A stretch of DNA of 64,000 nt from NCBI RefSeq assembly GCF_003711105.1, contig NZ_CP023865.1:7671001-7735000 (forward strand), given 5' to 3'. The translations under genes and the position numbers were made by a program. Shown here one piece after another: positions 48,652 to 57,640 of this stretch; position 1 is the first letter of the stretch, and each line of letters starts with the position of its first letter. Under the pieces are notes generated by a model, which had not been told where the DNA came from, did not search any database, and saw only the letters and a list, made by a program, of their open reading frames with translations. This stretch comes from Actinoplanes teichomyceticus ATCC 31121. GTDB taxonomy: Bacteria > Actinomycetota > Actinomycetes > Mycobacteriales > Micromonosporaceae.

Positions 48652-50361
48652 GTGGCGGAGGCACGGAAGATCCCAGCAGAGCGGCCGGAGTTGCGGGCGG
48701 CGGCGCCGCAGCGGGGCAGGCCGCTGGGCGGTTCCGGCGCGGCTGCCGCGGAGGAGGCCGGGAAGGGACCCACCACGCCCGCCGAGGGGCCCGGGAGGGG
48801 ACCCACCACGCCCGGTAAGGGGCCCGGGGGCGAACCGACCACGCCCGGCAAGGAGCCCGGGAGCGAACCCACCACGCCCGGCAAGGGGGCGGGATCCGGC
48901 ACGGCGGCCGAGACGGCCACTCCGGCTTCGGCCGCCGGCACGGACCGGGCCGGCGGGAACGAGCGCCCGGCCGCGCCGGAGCCGACCACGGCCGCGACAC
49001 CGGCCACGCCCTCCGGAACGACCGGGAACCCCGGCGAGGACACCGCGGCAGGCAAGACCGCAGGCGCGGCGACACCGGCCGCGACCGGCACGACCGAGGA
49101 GTCCGGCAACAGCGCCCCGGCGGGCAAGAGCGCAGACGCCGCGACGCCCTCCCCAACCGGCACGACCGAAAACCTCGGCAACGGCGCCCCGGCGGACAAG
49201 ACCGCGACATCGGCGGCGCCCTCCGGGACCGGCCCGGCCGGCGCCCCGGGCAGCGGCGCCCCGGGCGGCGGCGCCCCGGGCGGCGGCGCCGCGACGGGCG
49301 GGGCTACCGGAGCCGGCACGCCGGGTGGCGGCGGTGCGACGGCTGTCGCCGTCCCCGCACCGCCGGCCGGCCGCAGCGCGGTGCGGCGCTGGACCGGGTG
49401 GGCGGGCCGGGGCGGCCGGGCCGTGGCGGCCTGGGCGAAACGACCCAGTGGCCGGGTGATCCTGCCCAGCGTCGTGGTCGTCGTTCTGATCGGGCTCGCC
49501 GGCGCGGCCGGCATCTACCTGGTTCCCCGCGCCCTGGAGGCGGCACCCACCCCGAGCGCCACCCCGACCTTCGCAGCGGGCGCCGCCGCTCCGGCTCCTT
49601 CGGCGAGCGGCCCCTTCGGCCTGCCCACCGGCGGCTTCCCGGCAGCTCCGCCCGCCACCGCTGTCGTCCCCGGCGCCACCACGGTCGTCCCGGGCTACCC
49701 GGCCGCGCCGACCACCGCGTTCGGCGGGGTGCCACCGGCGACCACGGCCGGCGCTCCGGGCGCGGGCACCGGCAACCGGCCGGCGGACACCCTCGCCGCC
49801 TGGGCGCAGACGACCGGCACCAAGGTGGGGATCCCGGTGGTGGCGGTCCAGGCCTACGGGTATGCCGAGCTGGTCACCGCGCAGACCACGCCCAGCTGCC
49901 ACCTGACCTGGACCACGCTGGCCGCGATCGGCAAGGTGGCATCCGGGCACGGCAGTTCGAACGGCGCGGTGCTCAACGTCGACGGAGCGGTCCGGCCGAC
50001 GATCATCGGCCTGCCGCTGGACGGGCAGGGCGGGCGCCCGCTGGTCGTCGACACGGATCGCGGCACGCTGGACCTCGACCCCGGTTTCGACCGGGAGGTC
50101 GGGCCGATGAAGCTCATCCCGAGCACGTGGCAGGCGAGCTCGGTGGACGCCGACCGGAACGGCACCCCGGAGATCAACGACATCGACGACGCCGCGTTGG
50201 CCGCCGCCACCGCGCTCTGCAAGGGCGCCAACGGCGGTGTGCGTGACCTGTCGAAAGCCGACGCCTGGTGGGACGCGGTCCTCAACTACGGCGCGCTGCG
50301 GACGTCGGCGCAGAAGGTGTTCGAGGCCGCCAACGACTACGGCGCCCGCAGCCGCACCTGA
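48652..50361 (+). CDS. Lytic-transglycosylase-like protein lacking the catalytic Glu
   Basis: A 569-residue single-pass membrane protein. The first 245 residues are a low-complexity cytoplasmic region with PTTPGKGPG-type repeats and Ala/Thr/Gly runs. The helix is about 269-291; a Pro/Ala-rich linker follows; residues about 400-569 form an SLT_2/MltB-like domain with LTWTTLAAIGKVASGHG, GPMKLIPSTW and WDAVLNYGALRTSA. Family enzymes have Glu in the segment IGKVESGHG; here it is Ala430. Peptidoglycan binding without cleavage is the simplest reading. Confidence 0.82.
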   Translation: MAEARKIPAERPELRAAAPQRGRPLGGSGAAAAEEAGKGPTTPAEGPGRGPTTPGKGPGGEPTTPGKEPGSEPTTPGKGAGSGTAAETATPASAAGTDRAGGNERPAAPEPTTAATPATPSGTTGNPGEDTAAGKTAGAATPAATGTTEESGNSAPAGKSADAATPSPTGTTENLGNGAPADKTATSAAPSGTGPAGAPGSGAPGGGAPGGGAATGGATGAGTPGGGGATAVAVPAPPAGRSAVRRWTGWAGRGGRAVAAWAKRPSGRVILPSVVVVVLIGLAGAAGIYLVPRALEAAPTPSATPTFAAGAAAPAPSASGPFGLPTGGFPAAPPATAVVPGATTVVPGYPAAPTTAFGGVPPATTAGAPGAGTGNRPADTLAAWAQTTGTKVGIPVVAVQAYGYAELVTAQTTPSCHLTWTTLAAIGKVASGHGSSNGAVLNVDGAVRPTIIGLPLDGQGGRPLVVDTDRGTLDLDPGFDREVGPMKLIPSTWQASSVDADRNGTPEINDIDDAALAAATALCKGANGGVRDLSKADAWWDAVLNYGALRTSAQKVFEAANDYGARSRT

Positions 50362-50588
50362 CCACACCGGGCGGAACGGCCGGGCCCCGCGCGGGCCCCG
50401 CCCGGGCCCTCGCGCGGACTCCGCCCGGCCCCCGCGCGGGCCCCGCCGGGACCGGGGATTCCGCGGGGCTCCACGCGCACTGCTCCCGGGACGGGACGTG
50501 CCGGGCGTCCACGACGCTCGGTGAGTGTACGCGTACTTTTGCGTGGCCAGCACTTCCCTGAAGGTCGGGTAAACGGCACGATGTACGA

Positions 50589-51608
50589 GTGAGGGTGCGT
50601 GAATGGGATCCCCGCTCCGCGTCCGCGGCCGAGATTCACTCGCTGGTGGCGACGCTGAACGCGGCGCTGGCGGCTGACCTCGCCGACGATCCACCCTGGC
50701 GCGACGTACAGGTCCGGGACTATCTCGCCGAGACGATGCCGGGCGAGCGCCGGATCAGCTGGGTCGTCGAGGACGACCGCCTCCCGGAGGGGGAGAGCGA
50801 GATCTACGCCATGGTCAGCATGCTGCTGCTGGGCGACATCGGCGTACTGGAGATCCTGGTCAAGCCGTCTCTGCGCCGCCGTGGGCTGGGGCGCCAGCTG
50901 CTCGCCGTGGCCGCGCGGCGGGCGTACCTGGAAGGCTTCTCCTCGATCGGGGTGGAGGCCATCGGCGGCACCCCGGCCATCGGCTTCTTCGAGGCGCTCG
51001 GCTTCGAGCGGGAGTATGTGGAGACCCGCAGTGTCCTGAGTCTGGACACCGTCGACTGGGCGTCGCTGGGCTCGATGGCCAGCGGCATCAGCAGCGGCTA
51101 CCGGGTGGAGTACCATCCCGGCGGCCCGCCCGCCGAACTGCTGGAGGCCTACGCGCGGACCAAGGCCGAGGCGCAGACCGACGACGACGATCTCGACCTG
51201 CAGCCCCGCTCGTCCGACCCGGAGCGGCTCCGCGAATCACTGGAGACGCTGCACCGGCGCGGCTTGAAGCCGTACATCGTGCTGGCCATCCACGAGGCGA
51301 CCGGCACGGTGGCCGGGCTGACCGAGGTGGTCGTGCCGGCGCAGCACCCGGAACGCGCCGACCAGTACGACACGATCGTGGTGCGGGAGCACCGCGGCTA
51401 CGGCATCGACCGGGCGATCAAGGCGCGGATGCTGTTCGAGCTGCGCGCCGCCGAGCCCGGCCTGCGTGAGGTGCAGACCTGGAACGCCCAGCACAACGAG
51501 TCGATGCTGAAGGTCAACGCCGAGTTGGGCTACCAGTCCGACCGGGACTGGTTCGAGTACATCGCCGACGTAGCCCACCTGGTCCAGCGCCTCGAACCCT
51601 CCGACTGA
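50589..51608 (+). CDS. Double GNAT-domain acetyltransferase
   Basis: A 339-residue protein with two GNAT folds. The first (1-165) has the acetyl-CoA loop VKPSLRRRGLGRQLL and GFFEALGFERE; the second (about 170-335) has VREHRGYGIDRAIKARM and NAELGYQSDRDW. Similar tandem layouts occur in mycothiol synthase and in many actinobacterial acetyltransferases; the specific MshD identity is not supported. GTG start. Substrate unknown. Confidence 0.85.
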   Translation: MRVREWDPRSASAAEIHSLVATLNAALAADLADDPPWRDVQVRDYLAETMPGERRISWVVEDDRLPEGESEIYAMVSMLLLGDIGVLEILVKPSLRRRGLGRQLLAVAARRAYLEGFSSIGVEAIGGTPAIGFFEALGFEREYVETRSVLSLDTVDWASLGSMASGISSGYRVEYHPGGPPAELLEAYARTKAEAQTDDDDLDLQPRSSDPERLRESLETLHRRGLKPYIVLAIHEATGTVAGLTEVVVPAQHPERADQYDTIVVREHRGYGIDRAIKARMLFELRAAEPGLREVQTWNAQHNESMLKVNAELGYQSDRDWFEYIADVAHLVQRLEPSD

Positions 51609-51718
51609 CCCGCCGGAGATACCGCACCCCGCCGCCCGGCCCAGTGGCCGCCGAACCGTTGGTGAGGCCCCGACCGGACCACCCGTGCCTACAGAGCCAC
51701 GGCCTCAGGGGTGGATCC

Positions 51719-51744
51719 CACGAACCGCCGCCGGGCGGTTCGTG
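51719..51744. terminator. Hairpin between convergent genes
   Basis: CACGAACCGCC and GGCGGTTCGTG (51719-51729, 51734-51744) with a 4-base loop, between the GNAT gene and hemB. Probably bidirectional. Confidence 0.7.
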
Positions 51745-51767
51745 CGCGGAGCGAAGCGGAGCCAGGC
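51745..51767. repeat. Dispersed copy of the tatB-end repeat core
   Basis: A 23-bp stretch containing CGGAGCGAAGCGGAGCCAGG is identical to 31499-31521 and 31651-31673. It lies 14 bases from the hemB stop, directly after the hairpin. Confidence 0.85.
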
Positions 51768-51781
51768 CAGATCAGCCCGGC

Positions 51782-52762
51782 TCAGCGCACCATCCGAGCC
51801 GCCTCCACGGCCCAGTACGTCAGGATTATCTGCGCACCGGCCCGCTTGATCGACGTCAGCGACTCCATGATCACCCGTTCCCGGTCGATCCAGCCGTTCG
51901 CGGCGGCCGCCTCGACCATCGCGTACTCCCCGGAGACCTGGTAGGCGGCGACCGGGATGTCCACCCGGTCGCGGACCGCGGCGATCACGTCGAGGTACGG
52001 CAGCGCCGGCTTCACCATCACGATGTCCGCGCCCTCGGCCACGTCCAGGTCCACCTCGCGCAGCGCTTCCCGCAGGTTGGGCGGGTCCTGCTGGTACTGC
52101 CGGCGGTCGCCCTGCAGGGTCGACTCGACGGCTTCCCGGAACGGACCGTAGAACGCGCCCGCGTACTTCGCCGCGTAGGCGAGCACCGCGACGTCCTGGT
52201 GTCCGGCCCGGTCCAGCGCCTTGCGGATCACGCCGATCTGGCCGTCCATCATCCCGGACGGCCCGACCATGTGCGCCCCGGCGTCGGCCTGGGCGACCGC
52301 CATCTCGGCGTAGATCCGCAGGGTGGCGTCGTTGTCGACGGCGCCGTCCGGGGCCAGCACACCGCAGTGCCCGTGCGAGGTGAACTCGTCCAGGCAGAGG
52401 TCGCTCATCACCACGGTGGCGTCGCCGACCTCGGCGATCAGGTCGCGGATGCCGACGTTGAGGATGCCGTCCGGGTCGAGGCCGGCCGAGCCGGTCTCGT
52501 CCTTGCTGGCGTTCTCCGGCACGCCGAACAGCATCAGGCCGCCGATGCCGGCGCTGACCGCCTCGTGCGCGGCCTTGCGCAGCGATTCGCGGCTGTGCTG
52601 GACGACGCCGGGCAGGGAGCTGATCGGCCGCGGCTCGGTCAGCCCCTCCTTGAGGAAGAGCGGGAGGATCAGCTCGGCCGGGGCGAGGCGGGTCTCCTCG
52701 ACGAGGCGGCGGATCGCCGGGGTGCGCCGCAGACGGCGCGGACGGATGTCGGGGAAGGACAT
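51782..52762 (-). CDS. hemB: Porphobilinogen synthase (ALA dehydratase)
   Basis: A 326-residue HemB condensing two 5-aminolevulinate molecules. Active-site lysines are in [15 protein letters not shown] and [10 protein letters not shown], and the metal-site region is [17 protein letters not shown] (Cys/Asp pattern). It is the last gene of the rex-hemACDB cluster, 53 bases after hemD, with a hairpin between. ATG 52762 follows AGGGAG. Confidence 0.95.
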   Translation of the reverse strand: MSFPDIRPRRLRRTPAIRRLVEETRLAPAELILPLFLKEGLTEPRPISSLPGVVQHSRESLRKAAHEAVSAGIGGLMLFGVPENASKDETGSAGLDPDGILNVGIRDLIAEVGDATVVMSDLCLDEFTSHGHCGVLAPDGAVDNDATLRIYAEMAVAQADAGAHMVGPSGMMDGQIGVIRKALDRAGHQDVAVLAYAAKYAGAFYGPFREAVESTLQGDRRQYQQDPPNLREALREVDLDVAEGADIVMVKPALPYLDVIAAVRDRVDIPVAAYQVSGEYAMVEAAAANGWIDRERVIMESLTSIKRAGAQIILTYWAVEAARMVR

Positions 52763-52775
52763 CTCAGCTCCCTAG

Positions 52776-52800
52776 GGTGCGCCGGCCGGGCCGGCGCACC
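52776..52800 (-). terminator. Hairpin between hemD and hemB
   Basis: GGTGCGCCGGC and GCCGGCGCACC with a 3-base loop, 15 bases after the hemD stop and 14 bases before the hemB start. It may lower read-through into hemB or mark a processing site. Confidence 0.6.
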
Positions 52801-52815
52801 TGGCGAAGGAATGGA

Positions 52816-54402
52816 TCAGCGGAATCGGAGGGCGGTCGGCCCCTGCACCTTGGAGCCGCGGCGCTGCTTGGCGGGCATCGCCGCCAGCTTCTCGCGCAGT
52901 TCGAGGGCGTACTCGGCGAGGGCCTCGACCAGGTCGGGGACCGAGGCGTTCTTCGGCTGGGTGTCCACCCGCAGGCCGAACTCGATCGCGGTCTCCGCGG
53001 TCTTCGGGCCGATCACCGCGACCACCGTGCGGGCGTGCGGCTTGCCGGCGATGCCGACCAGGTTGCGCACGGTCGAGGACGAGGTGAACAGCACCGCGTC
53101 GAAGCCGCCCGACTTGATCGCGTCGCGGATCTCGGCGGGCGGCGGAGCGGCCCGCACCGTCCGGTACGCGGTCACGTCGTCCACCTCCCAGCCGCGCTCG
53201 ATCAGGCCGGCCGCGAGGGTCTCGGTGGCGATGTCGGCGCGCGGCAGCAGCACCCGGCCGACCGGGTCGAGGATCTCGTCGTGCGGCGAGAACTCGGCCA
53301 GCAGGCCCTCGCTGGACTGCTCACCGGCCGGGATCAGCTCGGGCTGGATGCCGAAGGCACGGACCGCCTCGGCGGTGGCCTCACCGATGCAGGCGATCTT
53401 CACGCCGCCGAAGTGGCGCGCGTCCAGGCCGTGCTCGGCGAACTTCTCCCAGACCGCGCGGACCGCGTTGACCGAGGTGAAGACGACCCAGGCGTACCGG
53501 CCGTCGACCAGGCCCTTGACCGCGCGCTCCATCTGCGCCGGGGTGCGCGGCGGCTCGACCGCGATGGTCGGCACCTCGCACGGGATGGCGCCGTACGCCC
53601 GCAGCCGCGCGCTCATCGCGCCGGCCTGCTCCTTGGTCCGCGGGACCAGCACCTTCCAGCCGTACAGCGGCCGGTTCTCCCACCAGCTGAGCGTGTCCCG
53701 CTCGGCGACCTCGGCGCCGACGGTGAGCACCACCCGGCCGGTGAAGCCGAGCGCGGCCGCGACGAAGCTGTCCACCGTCGAGGTGGTGGTGTACTGCGTC
53801 TCGCCGGTGCCGTCGCCGGTCACCCCGACCGGCACGCCCGGCTCGACGCCGGCGGCGAGCAGCCCGTCGCGGACCGCGGCCAGGTCGCCGGCGTCCACCG
53901 CGACCGCGAAGGAGCCCTTCTGGGCCGCGCCGGCGAGCGCGTCGAAGTCGAGCGTGGCGACGTCGTCGACGTCGGCGGCGATGCGGACGCCGGGCAGCGG
54001 CACACCCGCGTACGCGGCGACGCCCTCGGCCTGCCCGATGCCCGGGATCACCTCGAAGTGCACCGCGGTCCGCGCGACCGCCTGCACCTCCTTGACCACC
54101 GACTCGTGGCCGAACGGGTCGCCGGCGACCAGGTGCACGGCGGCGAGCCCGGACCTGGCCGCGGACAGCAGCACCTTGGCCACGTCGCCGGGGGCACCCT
54201 CGGCCGGGCTGAACTGGGCGTCCTCCTTGGCGTCCGCGCGCACCGCGGCGAGCAGCGACTCGGGTACGCCCCGGTCGTAGACCACCTGGTCGGCATCGGT
54301 CAGCGCGGTGTATGCGCGGCGGGTCAGCAGCTCCGGGTCGCCGGGTCCGGCGCCGATGAACGCGATGCGTCCGGCTGGCTTGCTGGCGGTGCGGGTGGTC
54401 AT
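52816..54402 (-). CDS. hemD: Fused uroporphyrinogen-III methyltransferase / synthase
   Basis: A 528-residue fusion. Residues 8-245 resemble the SAM uroporphyrinogen-III C-methyltransferase fold (IGAGPGDPELLTRRAY, VVYDRGVPESLL, HLVAGDPFGHES); 260-510 are HemD (VLVPRTKEQAGAMSARLR, VFTSVNAVRAVWE, VLFTSSSTVRNLVG). HemD closes hydroxymethylbilane to uroporphyrinogen III; the methylase half, if active, leads toward siroheme or cobalamin. Start overlaps the hemC stop (ATGA). Confidence 0.93.
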   Translation of the reverse strand: MTTRTASKPAGRIAFIGAGPGDPELLTRRAYTALTDADQVVYDRGVPESLLAAVRADAKEDAQFSPAEGAPGDVAKVLLSAARSGLAAVHLVAGDPFGHESVVKEVQAVARTAVHFEVIPGIGQAEGVAAYAGVPLPGVRIAADVDDVATLDFDALAGAAQKGSFAVAVDAGDLAAVRDGLLAAGVEPGVPVGVTGDGTGETQYTTTSTVDSFVAAALGFTGRVVLTVGAEVAERDTLSWWENRPLYGWKVLVPRTKEQAGAMSARLRAYGAIPCEVPTIAVEPPRTPAQMERAVKGLVDGRYAWVVFTSVNAVRAVWEKFAEHGLDARHFGGVKIACIGEATAEAVRAFGIQPELIPAGEQSSEGLLAEFSPHDEILDPVGRVLLPRADIATETLAAGLIERGWEVDDVTAYRTVRAAPPPAEIRDAIKSGGFDAVLFTSSSTVRNLVGIAGKPHARTVVAVIGPKTAETAIEFGLRVDTQPKNASVPDLVEALAEYALELREKLAAMPAKQRRGSKVQGPTALRFR

Positions 54403-55361
54403 TCTGTGCTCCCCATCAGGGTATCGGCGCCGGCGTCGAGGAGGTCGGCGGCGAGTGCCTTGCCGATCTCCGCCGCGCCGGCGGGCGTTCCGGTGCGCGA
54501 CAGTCGGATGGCTCGAACCCCATCCGGGCTGATCACCGCACCGCGCAGGTGAATCATCTCCTCGCCGCGCCCGTCCCCGGGGGTCGAGCCGGCATGCCCA
54601 CCCCGGACGAGGCGGGCGTAAGCGGCGACCGGGGCGGCACACCCGGCCTCCAGCGTGGCCAGCAACGCCCGTTCCGCCACGACGGCGGCCCGGGTCGGTG
54701 CGTGGTCGAGCGCGGCCAGCGTCTCGACCAGGTCCGTGTCGTCGGCCCGGCACTCGACCGCCAGCGCGCCCTGGGCCGGGGCGGGCAGCATGAGCATCGG
54801 GTCCAGCGTGTCGGTGATCTCGACGGCTCGGCCGAGGCGTGCCACACCGGCCCGGGCGAGGACGACCGCGTCGAGGTCGGCCTCGGGCCCGAGAACCCGT
54901 GCGATACGCGTGTCCACGTTCCCCCGAATCGGCGTGACCTGCAACTCCAGGCCGAGAGCCCGCAGCTGGGCGATCCGCCGGACCGCCCCGGTGCCGATCA
55001 CCGCGCCGGGCGGCAGGTCGGCGAGGGTACGCCCGTCCCGGGCCACCAGCGCGTCGCGCGGGTCCTCCCGGCGGGGCACGGCGGCGATGTGCAGGCTCGG
55101 GTGCGCACCGGTGGGCAGGTCCTTGTACGAGTGGACGGCGAAGTCGATCCGGCCGTCCAGCAGCGCGTCACGCAGCGCGGAGACGAACACCCCGACGCCG
55201 AGCTGGGCCACCGGCGCGGACGAGGTGTCCCCGGGCGTGACGATGCGGACCAGCTCGACGGCACGGCCGGTGGCCGCGGTCAGCTCGTCGGCGACCATCT
55301 GCGACTGGGTGAGCGCGAGCGCGCTCCCCCGGGTGCCGAGACGCAGCGGTGCGGTGGTCAC
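54399..55361 (-). CDS. hemC: Hydroxymethylbilane synthase
   Basis: A 320-residue porphobilinogen deaminase with LRLGTRGSALALTQSQMVAD, VHSYKDLPTG, and the dipyrromethane-binding cysteine in LEAGCAAPVAAYA. It polymerises four porphobilinogens. Overlaps hemA and hemD by 4 bases each, consistent with one translationally coupled operon. Confidence 0.95.
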   Translation of the reverse strand: MTTAPLRLGTRGSALALTQSQMVADELTAATGRAVELVRIVTPGDTSSAPVAQLGVGVFVSALRDALLDGRIDFAVHSYKDLPTGAHPSLHIAAVPRREDPRDALVARDGRTLADLPPGAVIGTGAVRRIAQLRALGLELQVTPIRGNVDTRIARVLGPEADLDAVVLARAGVARLGRAVEITDTLDPMLMLPAPAQGALAVECRADDTDLVETLAALDHAPTRAAVVAERALLATLEAGCAAPVAAYARLVRGGHAGSTPGDGRGEEMIHLRGAVISPDGVRAIRLSRTGTPAGAAEIGKALAADLLDAGADTLMGSTE

Positions 55362-56671
55362 GCTTTCCCTCCGATCTCGGGTACCGCGTCAGCGTGGGTG
55401 GCGAGGGGCACGTCCAGGTCGAACAGCTGGCGGAGCAGGGCGGCGTACTGATCCCCGCCGGGCTCGGCGGCGAGCTGCCGCACCCGCACCGTCGGCGAGT
55501 GCAGGATCTGCTGGACGACCCGGTGCAGGGTACGGGAAACGTCGGCCCGTTGCTCCTGCGTGAATTCCGGGCGGCGGCCGAGCAGCTTGCGCATCTCGGC
55601 GGAGACCACCTCTTCGGCTCGGGTGCGCAGGGCGGCCACGGTCGGGGCGATCTCGGCGCCGCGCATCCAGCCGAGGAAGTTGTCCACCTCGCCGGCGACG
55701 ATCTGCTCGACCGCGGCGGTCTCCGCGGCGGCGGGCAGCGCGCGGCGGCCGGCGGCGAGCCCGTCGATGTCGACCACGGCGAGGCCGGGCAGCTTCGCCG
55801 CGTCCGCGGCGACGTCGCGGGGCACCGCCAGGTCGAGCACCACCAGCGGCTCGGCGCCGGTGCGGGCGGCCAGCGCCGCGGACAGCCGCTCCCGGGTGAG
55901 CACCGGCGTGGTGGACGCGGTGGCGCTGACCACGATGTCCACCTCGCGGAGCGCCCGGGTCAGGTCGGCGAAGGGCACCGCGACGGCGCCGTACGCCTCG
56001 GCCAGCCGGTCCGCCCGCTCCGCGCTGCGGTTGGTGATCCGCAGCGGGCCGACACCGGTCCGGGTGAGCGTGGCAACCGACAGCGCGCCCATCGCGCCGG
56101 CCCCGATGACCAGGGCGGGCCGCCCGGTCAGGTCCCCGCCGAGATGGTCGGCGGCGACCTCCAGGGCGGCGGTGACGACGCTCTGGCCGGCCTTGTCGAT
56201 GCCGGTCTCGGCGTGCGCCCGTTTGCCGACCCGCAGCGCCTGCTGCATCAGCTCGTGCAGCAGCCGGCCGGCCGAGTCGCTCTCGGTGGCCGCGTGGTAC
56301 GCGTCGCGCAGCTGGCCGAGGATCTGCGCCTCGCCGACCACCATCGAGTCGAGGCCGGAGGAGACCCGGAACGAGTGCCGGACCGCGGCCTCGCCGTAGT
56401 GCACGTAGAGATGGCCGGCGAGGTCGCTGGCCGGGATGCCGGAGTGCTGGGACAGCACGTTGCAGATGTCGCTGAGACCGCCGTGGAACCCGTTGACCGC
56501 GGCGTACACCTCGACGCGGTTGCAGGTCGAGACCACGACGGCCTCGCTCACGTACGGCTGCGCGAGGAGCTTCTGAAGAATCTCCGGGACCTCGGCCTCG
56601 GGGATGCTGAGCCGCTCCAGTACGGCGACGTCGGCGGTGCGGTAGGACGCACCGATGCTGAGCAGATTCAC
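55358..56671 (-). CDS. hemA: Glutamyl-tRNA reductase
   Basis: A 437-residue HemA, first committed step of C5 heme synthesis. Catalytic cysteine is in VVSTCNRVEVYA (residue about 50), followed by GLDSMVVGEAQILGQ, the NADPH-binding VIGAGAMGALSV and a C-terminal dimerisation helix. ATG overlaps the rex stop (56668-56671). Confidence 0.95.
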   Translation of the reverse strand: MNLLSIGASYRTADVAVLERLSIPEAEVPEILQKLLAQPYVSEAVVVSTCNRVEVYAAVNGFHGGLSDICNVLSQHSGIPASDLAGHLYVHYGEAAVRHSFRVSSGLDSMVVGEAQILGQLRDAYHAATESDSAGRLLHELMQQALRVGKRAHAETGIDKAGQSVVTAALEVAADHLGGDLTGRPALVIGAGAMGALSVATLTRTGVGPLRITNRSAERADRLAEAYGAVAVPFADLTRALREVDIVVSATASTTPVLTRERLSAALAARTGAEPLVVLDLAVPRDVAADAAKLPGLAVVDIDGLAAGRRALPAAAETAAVEQIVAGEVDNFLGWMRGAEIAPTVAALRTRAEEVVSAEMRKLLGRRPEFTQEQRADVSRTLHRVVQQILHSPTVRVRQLAAEPGGDQYAALLRQLFDLDVPLATHADAVPEIGGKA

Positions 56672-57408
56672 GACCCGACTGCCTCCTGGTCACCCGCGGC
56701 GTCGTGGGGGCCGCCGGGAAGGGCGGTCAGCGACGCCTTGCGGTGTTCGTGGAACGAGAGGATCTGCAACTCGATGGCCAGATCCACCTTGCGCACATCG
56801 ACGTTCGGCGGCACCGACAGCACGCATGGCGCGAAGTTCAGGATGCTCGTCACACCGGCGGCGACGAGCAGGTCGGCGACCGGTTGAGCGGAGGCGGGCG
56901 GGGTGGCGATGACGCCGATCGCGATCGACTCCTCGGCGGCGACCCGTTCCAGCTCGTCGATGTGCCGGACGGTCAGCCCGTTGATCACCTCGCCGACCTT
57001 CTTGCGGTCGGCGTCGAAGAGCGCGACGACGCGGAAGCCGCGGCTGGCGAATCCGGCGTAGCCGGCCAGCGCGTGTCCGAGGTTGCCGACTCCGACCAGG
57101 CAGACCGCGCGGTTCTTGTCCAGGCCGAGGATGTACTCGATCTGGTCGACGAGCAGGGCGACGTCGTAACCGACGCCGCGGGTGCCGTACGACCCGAGGT
57201 GGGAGAGGTCCTTGCGGAGTTTCGCCGAGTTGACCCCGGCCGCGGCGGCCAGGCCCTCGCTGGATACCGTTTCGGCGCCGGCCTCGGCAAGGTGGTGCAG
57301 GGCGCGCAGGTATTCGGGCAGCCGCGCGATGGTCGCCTCCGGGAGGTCCGGGAAGGCCGGGACGCCACCGGCCTCGCCGGGCGTGCTTCCGTGACGCTGC
57401 TGACTCAT
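56668..57408 (-). CDS. rex: Redox-sensing repressor Rex
   Basis: A 246-residue Rex: N-terminal winged helix (SSEGLAAAAGVNSAKLRKDLS, in part; LGSYGTRGVGYDV) and a Rossmann domain with VCLVGVGNLGHALAGY that binds NADH/NAD+. Rex represses respiratory genes when NADH is low relative to NAD+ and is released by NADH. It heads the rex-hemA-hemC-hemD-hemB operon as in Streptomyces. ATG 57408 is preferred over upstream in-frame starts because it matches family N-termini and follows GGAG. Confidence 0.94.
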   Translation of the reverse strand: MSQQRHGSTPGEAGGVPAFPDLPEATIARLPEYLRALHHLAEAGAETVSSEGLAAAAGVNSAKLRKDLSHLGSYGTRGVGYDVALLVDQIEYILGLDKNRAVCLVGVGNLGHALAGYAGFASRGFRVVALFDADRKKVGEVINGLTVRHIDELERVAAEESIAIGVIATPPASAQPVADLLVAAGVTSILNFAPCVLSVPPNVDVRKVDLAIELQILSFHEHRKASLTALPGGPHDAAGDQEAVGS

Positions 57409-57510
57409 CTGACTCCGTGCCGACGAGGCGAACCTGCGGTGAGCCCGATCTGTGCGATACCGGTGAAACCCTCGTGGGGCGGCTGTGGTAGCGGGGCTCG
57501 TCGGAGTCAC

Positions 57511-57539
57511 AGAGTAGGCGCTTGTGAAGGCGTGCACAA
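57511..57539 (-). promoter_or_regulatory. rex-hem promoter with embedded Rex operator
   Basis: On the minus strand, TTGTGC (57534-57539) and TACTCT (57511-57516) are spaced 17 bp. The Rex operator TTGTGAAGGCGTGCACAA (57522-57539) covers the -35 and spacer; it matches the Streptomyces ROP pattern TGTGAAN4TTCACA closely. Autorepression is expected. Confidence 0.88.
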
Positions 57540-57640
57540 ATCGCGATCTTGTCGGGACAATTGGACAAGATCGACCCGACTGTGTTAGTCGAGTCGACCC
57601 GTCGAGTATTACCGTTCCGACCCCGCCAGGGCCACCTGAC

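Noticed and set aside
48334..50694. 786-codon minus-strand ORF
   Set aside because: Only its last 72 codons (the FmdB gene) are real; the remainder is antisense to the transglycosylase-like gene.
50589..51608. Mycothiol synthase (mshD)
   Set aside because: It has the tandem GNAT layout, but so do many unrelated actinobacterial acetyltransferases; no specific support.
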